The position numbers and the translations under genes were made by a program. Shown here piece after piece: positions 8,336 through 16,255 of a DNA stretch of 37,801 nucleotides. This stretch comes from Runella sp. (lineage in GTDB: Bacteria > Bacteroidota > Bacteroidia > Cytophagales > Spirosomataceae). The number at the start of each line of letters is the position of its first letter. The first letter of the stretch is position 1. Under the pieces are notes generated by a model. The model had not been told where the DNA came from. It saw nothing but the letters and a program-made list of their open reading frames with translations, and ran no database searches. The stretch is taken from positions 1 to 37,801 of the forward strand of contig JAIXPV010000439.1 in NCBI GenBank assembly GCA_027486105.1. The letters run 5' to 3'.

Positions 8336-9150
8336 AAATAAGCATTTTAGGATGTGGCTGGCTGGGGCTTCCGCTGGCCGCACAACTTGCCAGAGAGGGG
8401 CACAAGGTAAAAGGAAGCACGACGAGTGTCGAAAAATTGGCCGTTTTGCGCGCCCTTGAGATTGAACCTCTATGGCTCCAACTTACGCCCGACCCCAAAG
8501 GCATCGGTTGGGATTATTTGATGGATTGCGACGTTCTGGTTGTCAATATTCCTCCACGACTGGAGCGCGCGGGGCCTGATTTTCATTCGGCCCAAATGCG
8601 CCACTTGGTAGAACTGGTAAAAGAAAGCCCCGCCCAACGGGTAATCTACATCAGTTCAACCTCCGTCTATCCTGAGCTCAACCGAGAATTAAAGGAAGAG
8701 GATGTGATTTATCCTAGCCAATCAGCGGCACCCACCTTGGCCGAAGCAGAACTATTGATTCAATCCCTACCCCAAGCATGGGTTGTATTGCGTTGCGGAG
8801 GTTTGATGGGCTACGAACGCATACCCGCAAAATATGTTTCAGGCAAAAAAAACATTACTACTGGTGAAGTTCCCGTCAATTACATCCACCGGGACGATGT
8901 CATCGGGGTCATCAAGGCTTTTTTACAAAACCTATCGGTATGGAATGAGACTTACAACGTAGTGGCACCCCTCCACCCTACCCGTAGAGAAGTGTACCTT
9001 GCAAGTTGTACTCCTTTTGGCTATCAGCCACCCACGTTTAGTTCCGCCGAAATCAATCCCTTTAAAATTATCTCTTCTCAAAAATTGGTGTCTAAACTCA
9101 ACTATCCATTTCTGTATCCCAATCCCCTCCAATTTCTGTATCAGCTGTAG
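8332..9150 (+). CDS. NAD(P)-dependent epimerase/reductase-like SDR protein (YeeZ-like)
   Basis: The 272-residue protein has a Rossmann N-terminus (ISILGCGWLGLPLAAQLAREGHKVKGSTTS) in which GCGWLG replaces the classic GxxGxxG. It continues with VLVVNIPPR and VIYISSTSVYPEL, where the SST-SVY segment matches the epimerase active-site region, and later YIHRDDVIGVI. This is the YeeZ-like branch of extended short-chain dehydrogenases, whose substrates are mostly unknown. The ATG overlaps the prmA stop, so the two form an operon. The coenzyme-binding fold is clear; the reaction is not. Confidence 0.8.
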   Translation: MKISILGCGWLGLPLAAQLAREGHKVKGSTTSVEKLAVLRALEIEPLWLQLTPDPKGIGWDYLMDCDVLVVNIPPRLERAGPDFHSAQMRHLVELVKESPAQRVIYISSTSVYPELNRELKEEDVIYPSQSAAPTLAEAELLIQSLPQAWVVLRCGGLMGYERIPAKYVSGKKNITTGEVPVNYIHRDDVIGVIKAFLQNLSVWNETYNVVAPLHPTRREVYLASCTPFGYQPPTFSSAEINPFKIISSQKLVSKLNYPFLYPNPLQFLYQL

Positions 9151-9456
9151 ATTTTTGTTTAATTAACCATCAACAAAAGTCAAACACTTATTTTTATTTA
9201 AATTTTGTTTAACGTTAATCGCCATAAGTTAAACAAAGTAAATTTTTTGAACTTTTTAAAGACAAAAACCCAAAAAAGACCTTTAAATAATACTATAATA
9301 TAACTAAACCAATACAAAAAATAGATTTTTAGTCCAAAAAACTGCTCTATAAATTTAATTTTTAAAAATTTATTCAATAATGATTTGGATGTTTGTTTAA
9401 TGTTTCATTAAATTTGTTCAACAAACTGAAACCAAAAACATTCAAACAAGCCCACA
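9151..9456 (+). other. AT-rich intergenic region upstream of the ECF sigma gene
   Basis: This 306-nt spacer is very AT-rich. A consensus Bacteroidota promoter sits at 9384-9416 near its right end. No open frame or RNA gene is recognised in the rest. Confidence 0.6.
9384..9416 (+). promoter_or_regulatory. Bacteroidota-type promoter of ECF sigma factor gene
   Basis: TTTG at 9384-9387 and TAAATTTG at 9409-9416 are separated by 21 nt, a full match to the -33/-7 consensus. The transcript would start near 9422 and carry a leader of about 35 nt. Confidence 0.65.
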
Positions 9457-9969
9457 ATGACAGCTATCGAGTTCACTTACCACATCGCTAAAGTGTCAAA
9501 GTCACTTAAGCCCTTTGCGATGCGTTTAACAAAAGACAGCGAAGATGCTAACGATTTGTTGCAGGATACGCTGTTGAAGGCTTTTACTAATCGTGACAAA
9601 TACGCCGACGGCACAAACCTCAAGGCATGGTTGTATACCATCATGAAAAATACCTTCATCACCAACTACCAGCGTATGGTGCGGAAGAATACCTTTATCG
9701 ACACAAGCGACAACTTACACTACATCAATTCTTTTGAAAACAGCACCGAGAACGAAGCCGCTGGCAAATTTGCCATGGACGACATCAACAAAGCCGTTAA
9801 TTCACTAGAGGAAGCTTATCGTACCCCTTTTATGATGTATTATCGGGGGTTCAAGTACCACGAAATTGCTGACCGCTTACGCATTCCTATCGGAACGGTC
9901 AAAAACAGAATTCACATTGCGCGGAAAGAGCTTAAAGACAAGTTGTATGTCTATGCGCATCCATTTTGA
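9457..9969 (+). CDS. ECF-family RNA polymerase sigma factor
   Basis: The 170-residue protein has the two conserved sigma-70 regions of extracytoplasmic-function factors. Region 2 spans about 20-85 (EDANDLLQDTLLKAF and NLKAWLYTIMKNTFI), and region 4 spans about 110-160 (LEEAYRTPFMMYYRGFKYHE, then EIADRLRIPIGTVKNRIHIA). These bind core RNA polymerase and the -10 and -35 elements of target promoters. No anti-sigma factor or FecR-like gene is next to it; the gene is monocistronic and is followed by a strong terminator. It therefore may be controlled at its own promoter or by a distant partner. Confidence 0.92.
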   Translation: MTAIEFTYHIAKVSKSLKPFAMRLTKDSEDANDLLQDTLLKAFTNRDKYADGTNLKAWLYTIMKNTFITNYQRMVRKNTFIDTSDNLHYINSFENSTENEAAGKFAMDDINKAVNSLEEAYRTPFMMYYRGFKYHEIADRLRIPIGTVKNRIHIARKELKDKLYVYAHPF

Positions 9970-10049
9970 GTAGGGATAATGAGACATTGGCGGCTTAGCT
10001 ATCTTAACGGATAAAGCGAAGCTGCCAGTTTAAAAAGAGGAAGGTTTCG

Positions 10050-10081
10050 AAAAGTTGATCGGTATCCGGTCAACTTTTTTG
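10050..10081. terminator. Bidirectional terminator between sigma gene and murB
   Basis: AAAAGTTGATCGG at 10050-10062 pairs with CCGGTCAACTTTT at 10066-10078 with one G-T wobble. A T run follows on the plus strand, and the A run on the left gives a shorter T run on the minus strand. It lies just before the convergent murB stop. Confidence 0.8.
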
Positions 10082-10083
10082 TT

Positions 10084-11103
10084 TTAGACAAAATTGACTT
10101 CAGTATGCAAACGAATCCCGAATTGCTCCTCCACAGAAGACTGGATTTTTTCGGCTAACTGCTTGATTTCATTTCCTTTACCGCCACCATAATTGACCAA
10201 CACGAGCGCCTGACGAGTGTGTACTCCAATACTCCCGAAGCGTTTCCCTTTCCAGCCACATTGTTCGATCAACCATCCAGCGGGCACCTTTACAACCTCG
10301 CTACTGATGACGTAGCCTGGTATCTCAGGATAAATCAATTTAAGATGCTCGTATTGCATCACCGAAATTTCGGGGTTCTTAAAGAAACTACCAGCGTTAC
10401 CGATTTCGACGGGGTCAGGCAATTTACTACGCCTGATTTTAATGACGGCATCGCTGATAGCCTTGATACTCAACTCACTTACGCCCATTTCGTCGAGCGT
10501 TTTTTGAATATCACCGTACGAAACATGAAATACGGGTGTTTTTTGCAACTTGAACTGCACGCTGCAAATAATGTACTGCCCCTTCAATTCATTTTTGAAC
10601 ACGCTGTCGCGGTAGCCAAAACGACATTCTTCATTGGTAAAAACCCGTTTTTGACCAGTCAGGATATGAACAGCTTCGAGCCGGTCAAAAGTATCCTTTA
10701 TTTCAACCCCGTAAGCCCCTATATTCTGCATAGGAGCGGCTCCGACGGTGCCCGGAATAAGGGATAGATTTTCAAGACCCGCCAAGCCTCGTTCTACGCA
10801 GTAAAGTACAAATTCATGCCAATTTTCGCCAGCTCCCACGCGTACCCACACATTCTCCTGATCTTCTTTGACCGTCCGAATGCCCTTGATGTTGATTTTG
10901 ACCACCAGCCCGTTGAAATCTTGCGTTAGAAGAAGATTACTGCCTCCGCCCAAAATAAGTTTTGGCAACGTCTGCACGTCAGGAAGCTGGAGTAATGTCT
11001 GAATATCTTCGTCATTATCCACTTCTACCAAATAGCGAGCCGTAGCATCTATGCCGAAGGTATTGTATGATTTAAGAGAAACGTTGCTTTGGATGGTAAG
11101 CAT
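10084..11103 (-). CDS. murB: UDP-N-acetylenolpyruvoylglucosamine reductase
   Basis: The 339-residue protein is a type I MurB, the FAD enzyme that reduces UDP-GlcNAc-enolpyruvate to UDP-MurNAc in peptidoglycan synthesis. It shows NTFGIDA, the FAD-binding LGGGSNLLL, IPGTVGAAPMQNIGAYG, the YRDSVFK loop typical of type I enzymes, GNAGSFFKNP with the catalytic serine, and a C-terminal AGWLIEQCGWKG. Length matches the E. coli enzyme. The stop abuts the bidirectional terminator. The RNA methyltransferase gene lies 46 nt upstream on the same strand and may share a transcript. Confidence 0.96.
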   Translation of the reverse strand: MLTIQSNVSLKSYNTFGIDATARYLVEVDNDEDIQTLLQLPDVQTLPKLILGGGSNLLLTQDFNGLVVKINIKGIRTVKEDQENVWVRVGAGENWHEFVLYCVERGLAGLENLSLIPGTVGAAPMQNIGAYGVEIKDTFDRLEAVHILTGQKRVFTNEECRFGYRDSVFKNELKGQYIICSVQFKLQKTPVFHVSYGDIQKTLDEMGVSELSIKAISDAVIKIRRSKLPDPVEIGNAGSFFKNPEISVMQYEHLKLIYPEIPGYVISSEVVKVPAGWLIEQCGWKGKRFGSIGVHTRQALVLVNYGGGKGNEIKQLAEKIQSSVEEQFGIRLHTEVNFV

Positions 11104-11149
11104 TTTACCGTAGTAGATTCTGGTGCAAAGAACGTAAAAAATGGTTGTT

Positions 11150-12346
11150 TCACAAAGGTTTCGTCAAACAAGCCATGTAAAACCCATCGAATCCGTCGCG
11201 CGCGGGCGAGGTCCGAGCTTCTTCCAAAAGCTGCCATTTTGTACCCTGTTCGGCCAAAAAACGCTTTACCTGCTCTTCGCTTTCAGACGGCAGAATGCTG
11301 CACGTAGCATATACCAACTTTCCGCCAGGTTTCACCATTTGCGAATAATTTGTCAGAATTTCATACTGCGTTTGGCGAATTTGGGTCAGAAAATCAGGTT
11401 TCATTTTCCACTTAGAATCCGGATTACGACGCAATACACCCAATCCTGAACAGGGCACATCCAACAACACGCGGTCGGCGGTATCGCGGAGGCGTTTGAT
11501 GGTTTTGGGTTCAATAAGGCGCGTTTCTACATTGCTGACCCCATTTCGTCGGGCCCTACGGCGCAGTTCCTCTAGTTTCCAACCTTCCACATCCATTGCA
11601 ATGAGTCGCCCTTGATTCTGCATCAAAGCCGCCAAATGCAGGGTTTTTCCACCCGCGCCCGCACAGGCATCAATGACCCGCATCCCTGGATGGGCATCCA
11701 ACATAGGCGCGATGCGCTGCGAACCAGCATCCTGCACTTCAAACTGCCCGTTTTGGAAGTTATCGGTCTGAAAAACGTTCTTTTTTTCGCGCAATTTCAA
11801 GGCATCAGGCAAGCTGGGAAGGGTTTCGGTATAGATGTCTCTGCTCGCCAAGGCTTCTTTCAGTACTGTGACCGTCGTTTTGAGGGTATTGACTCTCAGC
11901 ACCACAGGAGCTGTTTGATTTAGGGCATGAAGTTCATCGTCCCAAGAGGTGCCCAATTCTGCCGCACCGATTTCGTCCAGCCAATCGGGAATCGACTCCC
12001 TAATTTTGCGGCTTTTTTTGGCTTCTTCGTAGGCTTGGCGAATGGCGTTGGGTTTGATATGCGCAAATTCAGTCCACAGCGGCAGTTCGTTGCCTTTCAA
12101 AATTTGCCACGCGGCAAAAAAATCAAGATAAGAAGGACTGCCTGAATGGGCAGTGACAAAATCCAACATTCGCCACCAACGGACAATTTCGTAGGTATTT
12201 TCGGCAATAAAGCCTCGGTCGCGCGCGCCCCATTTACGGTTGGATTTGAGCACCTGCTCAATCACTTTATCGGCCTGACGCCCTTTTTCAAATATTTCGG
12301 TCAGCGAAAAGACAATCGCTTCCACTAAAACGCGGTGATATTTCAT
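11150..12346 (-). CDS. RsmB/NOP-family RNA (cytosine-C5)-methyltransferase
   Basis: The 398-residue protein has an N-terminal helical region like that of RsmB and a C-terminal SAM-dependent m5C methyltransferase domain. Visible motifs are VIDACAGAGGKTLHLA (motif I), LIAMDVEGWKLEELR, LLDVPCSGLGVLRRNPD (motif IV with its Pro-Cys) and VYATCSILPSE (motif VI with the catalytic Cys). The two cysteines make up the catalytic machinery of this class, which modifies rRNA or tRNA. Which RNA is modified cannot be told from the sequence. It lies upstream of murB on the same strand. Confidence 0.9.
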   Translation of the reverse strand: MKYHRVLVEAIVFSLTEIFEKGRQADKVIEQVLKSNRKWGARDRGFIAENTYEIVRWWRMLDFVTAHSGSPSYLDFFAAWQILKGNELPLWTEFAHIKPNAIRQAYEEAKKSRKIRESIPDWLDEIGAAELGTSWDDELHALNQTAPVVLRVNTLKTTVTVLKEALASRDIYTETLPSLPDALKLREKKNVFQTDNFQNGQFEVQDAGSQRIAPMLDAHPGMRVIDACAGAGGKTLHLAALMQNQGRLIAMDVEGWKLEELRRRARRNGVSNVETRLIEPKTIKRLRDTADRVLLDVPCSGLGVLRRNPDSKWKMKPDFLTQIRQTQYEILTNYSQMVKPGGKLVYATCSILPSESEEQVKRFLAEQGTKWQLLEEARTSPARDGFDGFYMACLTKPL

Positions 12347-12408
12347 TGTTTTTAGATCAAAAGGGGCAATGACGGATCAATTTCAAAAGTTGTGGAGCAA
12401 ATATCAAC

Positions 12409-12440
12409 AAAAAAGCACTTAACATTTCTGTTAAGTGCTT
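12409..12440 (-). terminator. Terminator downstream of tRNA-Asn
   Basis: A 12-bp perfect stem (12413-12424 with 12429-12440) has a four-base loop. Six A residues at 12409-12414 give a T run on the minus strand, directly behind the leftward tRNA gene. Confidence 0.85.
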
Positions 12441-12450
12441 GATTTTGAAG

Positions 12451-12524
12451 CTCCCGAGGCTGGGCTCGAACCAGCGACCCTCTGATTAACAGTCAGATGC
12501 TCTAACCGACTGAGCTACTCGGGA
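12451..12524 (-). tRNA. tRNA-Asn (anticodon GTT)
   Basis: The minus strand folds into a complete cloverleaf. Acceptor TCCCGAG pairs with CTCGGGA. The D arm is GCTC...GAGC, the anticodon stem is TCTGA/TCAGA with loop CTGTTAA (anticodon GTT), and the T arm is GCTGG-TTCGAGC-CCAGC. The base after the acceptor stem is G, the usual discriminator of tRNA-Asn. CCA is not encoded. Confidence 0.97.
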
Positions 12525-12560
12525 ATTTGGACGCCTAGGTCGTTTCCGATTTTGGTGGTG

Positions 12561-12591
12561 CAAAAGTAAGTAGTTCAGTATTTTAATGCAA
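12561..12591 (-). promoter_or_regulatory. Promoter of tRNA-Asn
   Basis: On the minus strand TTG (12591-12589) is followed after 20 nt by TACTTTTG (12568-12561). This is an exact TAnnTTTG box, and it lies 36 nt before the mature tRNA 5' end. Confidence 0.7.
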
Positions 12592-12707
12592 GAACTTTTT
12601 CAAAAACTTTACTCCTTTTTCGCTTATTGCCTGACAATCTATGGGTTAAACCTATTAAAAATAACAAACAAATAAATCACGCATCGGAAGGGGGAGGCAA
12701 AAAATTC

Positions 12708-12983
12708 CTAAACTCGTTCCAAAATAAGCGCCTTAATACGCTGCGCATCGCTTTTTGTAAAATTTTCAATGACAATTTCGGGCCTTGCGCGGGGAATAAC
12801 GCGGATGGTCGCAAAGAACATGCCACTGTCAATTTCTACGCCAGAGATATCGCTATAAAACACAAATTGCTCGGTACCACCGATGAGTTTTTTCATTTTA
12901 AAGCTTACCCCTTTGTCGGTCAACTGAACCTCATTCGGCCTAACTGGGTCTTTTATACTGCTCGATTTGAATACTTCGTTCAT
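12708..12983 (-). CDS. Small PH-domain-like protein
   Basis: This 91-residue protein has the strand pattern of bacterial PH-like domains: VQLTDKGVSFK, FVFYSDISGVEI, TIRVIPRARPEIVIENF and a final helix DAQRIKALI. There is no signal peptide or membrane segment. It follows rsmG by 32 nt on the same strand and is probably the last gene of the glycosyltransferase-rsmG transcript. The fold is an inference from the pattern; the function is unknown. Confidence 0.6.
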   Translation of the reverse strand: MNEVFKSSSIKDPVRPNEVQLTDKGVSFKMKKLIGGTEQFVFYSDISGVEIDSGMFFATIRVIPRARPEIVIENFTKSDAQRIKALILERV

Positions 12984-13015
12984 GAGTTTAAAATTTAACG
13001 TATAATAGTAGGATA

Positions 13016-13648
13016 CTATCCTATGGGTATATAAACTATTTTTTTTGTTTCAAAGAATTCTTCTTCAAAGAAATCCTGGAGGTCAAAGATACGGCTTTTA
13101 CGTTTTAATTCGGCCAACTCTTCATCCAAATCGCCTCCCTTCAGTGCTAAAATACCGTTTGTGATGGGATGAACATGGTTGCGGCTGATTTTACTACGTA
13201 CCCAACTATACAGCGGAGCAATGCGCGTAACCGCCCGTGTAACCACAAAGTCGTAGTCTCCATCGGCCTGTTCGGCCCGGCAATGTTCGGCTCGAACATT
13301 TTTTAAATCTAGAGCATTAGCGATTTCTTGCACAACTTTGATTTTCTTCCCAATACTATCTACAAGGTGAAACTCCGACTCAGGAAATAGAATTGCCAAC
13401 GGAATCCCGGGAAATCCACCGCCAGTACCTACATCTAAAATATTGGAAAACTCTCTGAATTTTACCACTTTAGCAATGCTCAGCGAGTGTAAGACGTGGC
13501 GCTCGTAAAGATTTTCCACATCTTGCCGCGAAATAACGTTAATCTGTGCGTTCCAGAAAGCATAAAGCTCTTGTAATTGTCCAAACTGTGCTTTCTGCTG
13601 AGGCGATAATTTTGGAAAATATTTTTCTACTATTTGCATATCGTTCAT
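13016..13648 (-). CDS. rsmG: 16S rRNA (guanine-527 N7)-methyltransferase
   Basis: The 210-residue protein is RsmG (GidB), which methylates G527 of 16S rRNA. Diagnostic segments are NAQINVISRQDVENLYERHVLHSL, the SAM-binding ILDVGTGGGFPGIPLAI, FHLVDSIGKKI and FVVTRAVT. Length is typical of the family. It lies between a membrane glycosyltransferase (22 nt upstream) and a PH-like protein (32 nt downstream), all on the minus strand, consistent with one operon. Confidence 0.95.
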   Translation of the reverse strand: MNDMQIVEKYFPKLSPQQKAQFGQLQELYAFWNAQINVISRQDVENLYERHVLHSLSIAKVVKFREFSNILDVGTGGGFPGIPLAILFPESEFHLVDSIGKKIKVVQEIANALDLKNVRAEHCRAEQADGDYDFVVTRAVTRIAPLYSWVRSKISRNHVHPITNGILALKGGDLDEELAELKRKSRIFDLQDFFEEEFFETKKIVYIPIG

Positions 13649-13670
13649 GTTTTACTGATTCATTTGGGTA

Positions 13671-14843
13671 TTATCTCCATCTTACTTTTTTACGTCGATT
13701 GTACCACATTACAAACGACATTGTAAAATAATAGACAAAGAGCGTCAAGTCCATCACTGGAACGGCAAACCAACTTACCGATTTATAAAGTTTGCGAGAT
13801 GCAAGGCCCAATACAACCCATTGTGCCAAAAGACGTATACTAAAAAGCACGCCTATGACAATGATGTAGGCCAGTAAAGCAGGATAATTCCATAAGCAAC
13901 CTAAAAGCAAGCCTAAAAATAACATCCACGACAGTACGTGCGTGCCTGATAATACGGCCAAACGAACTTTATTGCTCGTTTTATAATATTTACTAACCGA
14001 CAAATGTCGCTTTTTTTGGTGATACCAGTCTTTCCACGTTGTTTTTGGAAGGGAAACCATAAATGTATCAGCATTGAGGCAAACGGTCGTATTTTGTCCA
14101 GTGGCAATTTCATTCATCAACAAATCATCATCACCGCCCGTAACCCGCAAATGCGTATAGAAGCCTTTATTCTGGGTAAAAAGCGACTTGCTGTACATTA
14201 AATTCCTGCCTACTGCCATGTAGGGCTTTCCTACCAAGGCTAAGGATAAGTATTGAATAGCCACGTAAAATGTTTCAAAACGAATCAAGCGGTTGAGAAA
14301 TCCGTCAAGTTTTTGATAAGGAGAAAATCCCAGCACAATCTGTTTCTCCTCTGTAAGACAAGCCGCCATTCCTTTAATCCACTGATCGGTTGTTGGACGG
14401 CAATCTGCATCAGTCAATAATATTACATCATGCTTCGCACCTCGCACTGCGGTAGTAACGGCATATTTCTTGGGCGTAACGTGGTCGTATTCTTGCCTGA
14501 TATGAACAAAACGAATCTTAGTCCAAGCTCTGGCTTCTTCTTCGGCAAATTCTTCGGTTCCATCCCATGAACGATCATTCATTACAACTACCTCATAATC
14601 AGGATAGTCTTGTTCATTGAGCATAGGAAGCAACTCGCGCAAATTTTCCAATTCATTGTGCGCACAAACCACAACCGTTACCGCAGGCCAGTGTTTTTTT
14701 TCAACAGAGGCTTGTTGGACAAGGAGCTTCGCAAATACGAACAGGATGTAATACAATTGAACTAAGACAATTACGGCAAACAGGCCTAGTAAAATGTTCA
14801 ACAAAGGATAAAGTAACCAATTGGTCGAGTAGAATATATCCAT
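13671..14843 (-). CDS. Membrane-bound family 2 glycosyltransferase
   Basis: The protein (390 residues from the chosen start) has an N-terminal membrane helix (LLYPLLNILLGLFAVIVLVQ), a cytosolic GT-A domain and three or four membrane helices at the C-terminus. Catalytic landmarks are VVVCAHNELENL, MNDRSWDGT, LLTDADCRP (the DxD-like metal site), TGGDDDLLMNE and the acceptor-site QKKRHLS. It would transfer an activated sugar to a lipid or polysaccharide acceptor at the inner membrane; donor and acceptor are unknown. A consensus -7 box on the minus strand (TATATTTG, 14869-14862) overlaps the ATG at 14864, so the ATG at 14843 is preferred. Confidence 0.85.
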   Translation of the reverse strand: MDIFYSTNWLLYPLLNILLGLFAVIVLVQLYYILFVFAKLLVQQASVEKKHWPAVTVVVCAHNELENLRELLPMLNEQDYPDYEVVVMNDRSWDGTEEFAEEEARAWTKIRFVHIRQEYDHVTPKKYAVTTAVRGAKHDVILLTDADCRPTTDQWIKGMAACLTEEKQIVLGFSPYQKLDGFLNRLIRFETFYVAIQYLSLALVGKPYMAVGRNLMYSKSLFTQNKGFYTHLRVTGGDDDLLMNEIATGQNTTVCLNADTFMVSLPKTTWKDWYHQKKRHLSVSKYYKTSNKVRLAVLSGTHVLSWMLFLGLLLGCLWNYPALLAYIIVIGVLFSIRLLAQWVVLGLASRKLYKSVSWFAVPVMDLTLFVYYFTMSFVMWYNRRKKVRWR

Positions 14844-14861
14844 GCGGTAGTAAAAAGTCCG

Positions 14862-14869
14862 CAAATATA
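14862..14869 (-). promoter_or_regulatory. Minus-10-type box for the glycosyltransferase operon
   Basis: TATATTTG reads on the minus strand, an exact TAnnTTTG. It lies about 19 nt before the preferred start codon; the -33 element is poor (TTTAG). Confidence 0.45.
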
Positions 14870-14924
14870 ACTGGGGTTGGTCAGATGCTAAAGACCTAAT
14901 GATAGATTAAATGATATAGTATTC

Positions 14925-14932
14925 TAATTTTG
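14925..14932 (+). promoter_or_regulatory. Minus-10-type box for tgt
   Basis: TAATTTTG matches TAnnTTTG exactly and lies 24 nt upstream of the tgt start codon. No clear -33 element is seen. Confidence 0.4.
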
Positions 14933-14956
14933 TGCCTCAAAAGTTAATTCACCTTC

Positions 14957-16090
14957 ATGAAATTCGATATTATTCATAAAGATTCTAGCACCAAGGCCCG
15001 GACTGGAGTGATTCATACCGACCATGGTACCATTCAAACCCCCATTTTTATGCCCGTTGGTACCGCTGGTACTGTTAAGGCAGTGCATCAGCGTGAATTA
15101 CGAGATGATATAAAGGCGCAGATTATTTTAGGAAATACCTATCACCTTTATTTACGTCCTGGGTTGGATATTTTAGAAAAAGCGGGCGGGTTACATCGGT
15201 TTAATGGCTGGGATAAACCTATTTTGACGGATAGCGGAGGGTATCAAGTCTATTCTTTGGCAAAAACAGGACGTAAAATCAGTGAAGAAGGCGTAAAATT
15301 TAAATCGCATATCGACGGCTCTACCCACTTTTTTACTCCTGAGGGCGTCATGGATATTCAACGCCGAATCGGTGCAGACATTATTATGGCTTTTGACGAA
15401 TGTACGCCTTACCCTTGTGACTTTTCATACGCAAGGACGTCTATGGATATGACACACCGCTGGTTGAAGCGCTGTTGCAATCGATTTGACACCACAGAGT
15501 CTTTTTATGGTTACCAACAAACCCTATTCCCAATAGTTCAGGGAAGCGTTTATAAAGACCTAAGAAGACAATCAGCTGAGTTTATTGCCAGCATGGAGCG
15601 AGAAGGCAATGCCATTGGAGGATTATCGGTGGGGGAGCCAGCCGAAGATATGTACGAAATGACTGAGTTAGTTTGTGGTATTTTGCCCGCCGATAAGCCT
15701 CGTTACCTGATGGGTGTAGGCACCCCAGAAAATATTTTGGAGAGCATTGCATTAGGTATCGACATGTTTGATTGTGTAATGCCCACCCGGAATGCCCGGC
15801 ATGGTATTTTATACACTACCGAAGGCGTAATAAATATTAAAAATGAGAGGTGGAAAGACGATTTTAGCCCTATTGATGAGCGTTTAGGGGGTTACGTAAG
15901 CACTTCTTACACAAAAGGGTACTTAAGGCACCTCATCAAGTCAGAAGAAATCCTGGGTGCACAGATTGCAAGTGTACATAATTTAAGTTTTTATTTATGG
16001 CTTGTAGGGCAGGCACGGGAGCAAATTGCAGCAGGAACATTTCCTCTTTGGAAGGCTGAAATTTTGAGAAAATTAACGTGCAGACTTTGA
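14957..16090 (+). CDS. tgt: tRNA-guanine(34) transglycosylase (queuosine synthesis), without zinc cysteines
   Basis: The 377-residue protein is a bacterial-type Tgt, which exchanges guanine-34 for the queuine precursor preQ1 in tRNAs with GUN anticodons. It keeps the general base Asp92 in LTDSGGYQ, FDECTPYP, GGLSVGEP, YLMGVGTPENI and the nucleophile Asp272 in FDCVMPTRNARHG. Unusually, the three zinc cysteines of the canonical enzyme (E. coli C302, C304, C307) fall on Leu310, Gly312 and Ser315 here, with identical spacing, while the histidine ligand (His341 in ASVHNLSFYL) is kept. Flanking sequence (YTKGYLRHL) is intact, so this is not a frameshift. The enzyme probably folds without zinc or with other contacts. 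Confidence 0.93.
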   Translation: MKFDIIHKDSSTKARTGVIHTDHGTIQTPIFMPVGTAGTVKAVHQRELRDDIKAQIILGNTYHLYLRPGLDILEKAGGLHRFNGWDKPILTDSGGYQVYSLAKTGRKISEEGVKFKSHIDGSTHFFTPEGVMDIQRRIGADIIMAFDECTPYPCDFSYARTSMDMTHRWLKRCCNRFDTTESFYGYQQTLFPIVQGSVYKDLRRQSAEFIASMEREGNAIGGLSVGEPAEDMYEMTELVCGILPADKPRYLMGVGTPENILESIALGIDMFDCVMPTRNARHGILYTTEGVINIKNERWKDDFSPIDERLGGYVSTSYTKGYLRHLIKSEEILGAQIASVHNLSFYLWLVGQAREQIAAGTFPLWKAEILRKLTCRL

Positions 16091-16131
16091 AAGCTGGTAA
16101 AAAAGAATTTTCTTTAGAGTATTAAAATATT

Positions 16132-16162
16132 TTTTGAAATAAAAATTGAATCCATACTTTTG
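16132..16162 (+). promoter_or_regulatory. Promoter of OmpA-family gene
   Basis: TTTG at 16132-16135 and TACTTTTG at 16155-16162 are 19 nt apart, an exact match to the Bacteroidota consensus. The transcript start near 16169 rules out translation from the TTG at 16160. Confidence 0.7.
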
Positions 16163-16255
16163 TTGGCGAATCTGGTCAGGAAAGACTATTTTTGCGATAG
16201 TAGAATTTATAGGTATAGTGAAACGTATCCCCCTTATTCAACAAAAAGGTTTATT

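Noticed and set aside
12627-12998. 123-codon plus-strand open frame
   Set aside because: It is antisense to the PH-like gene and shows no domain.
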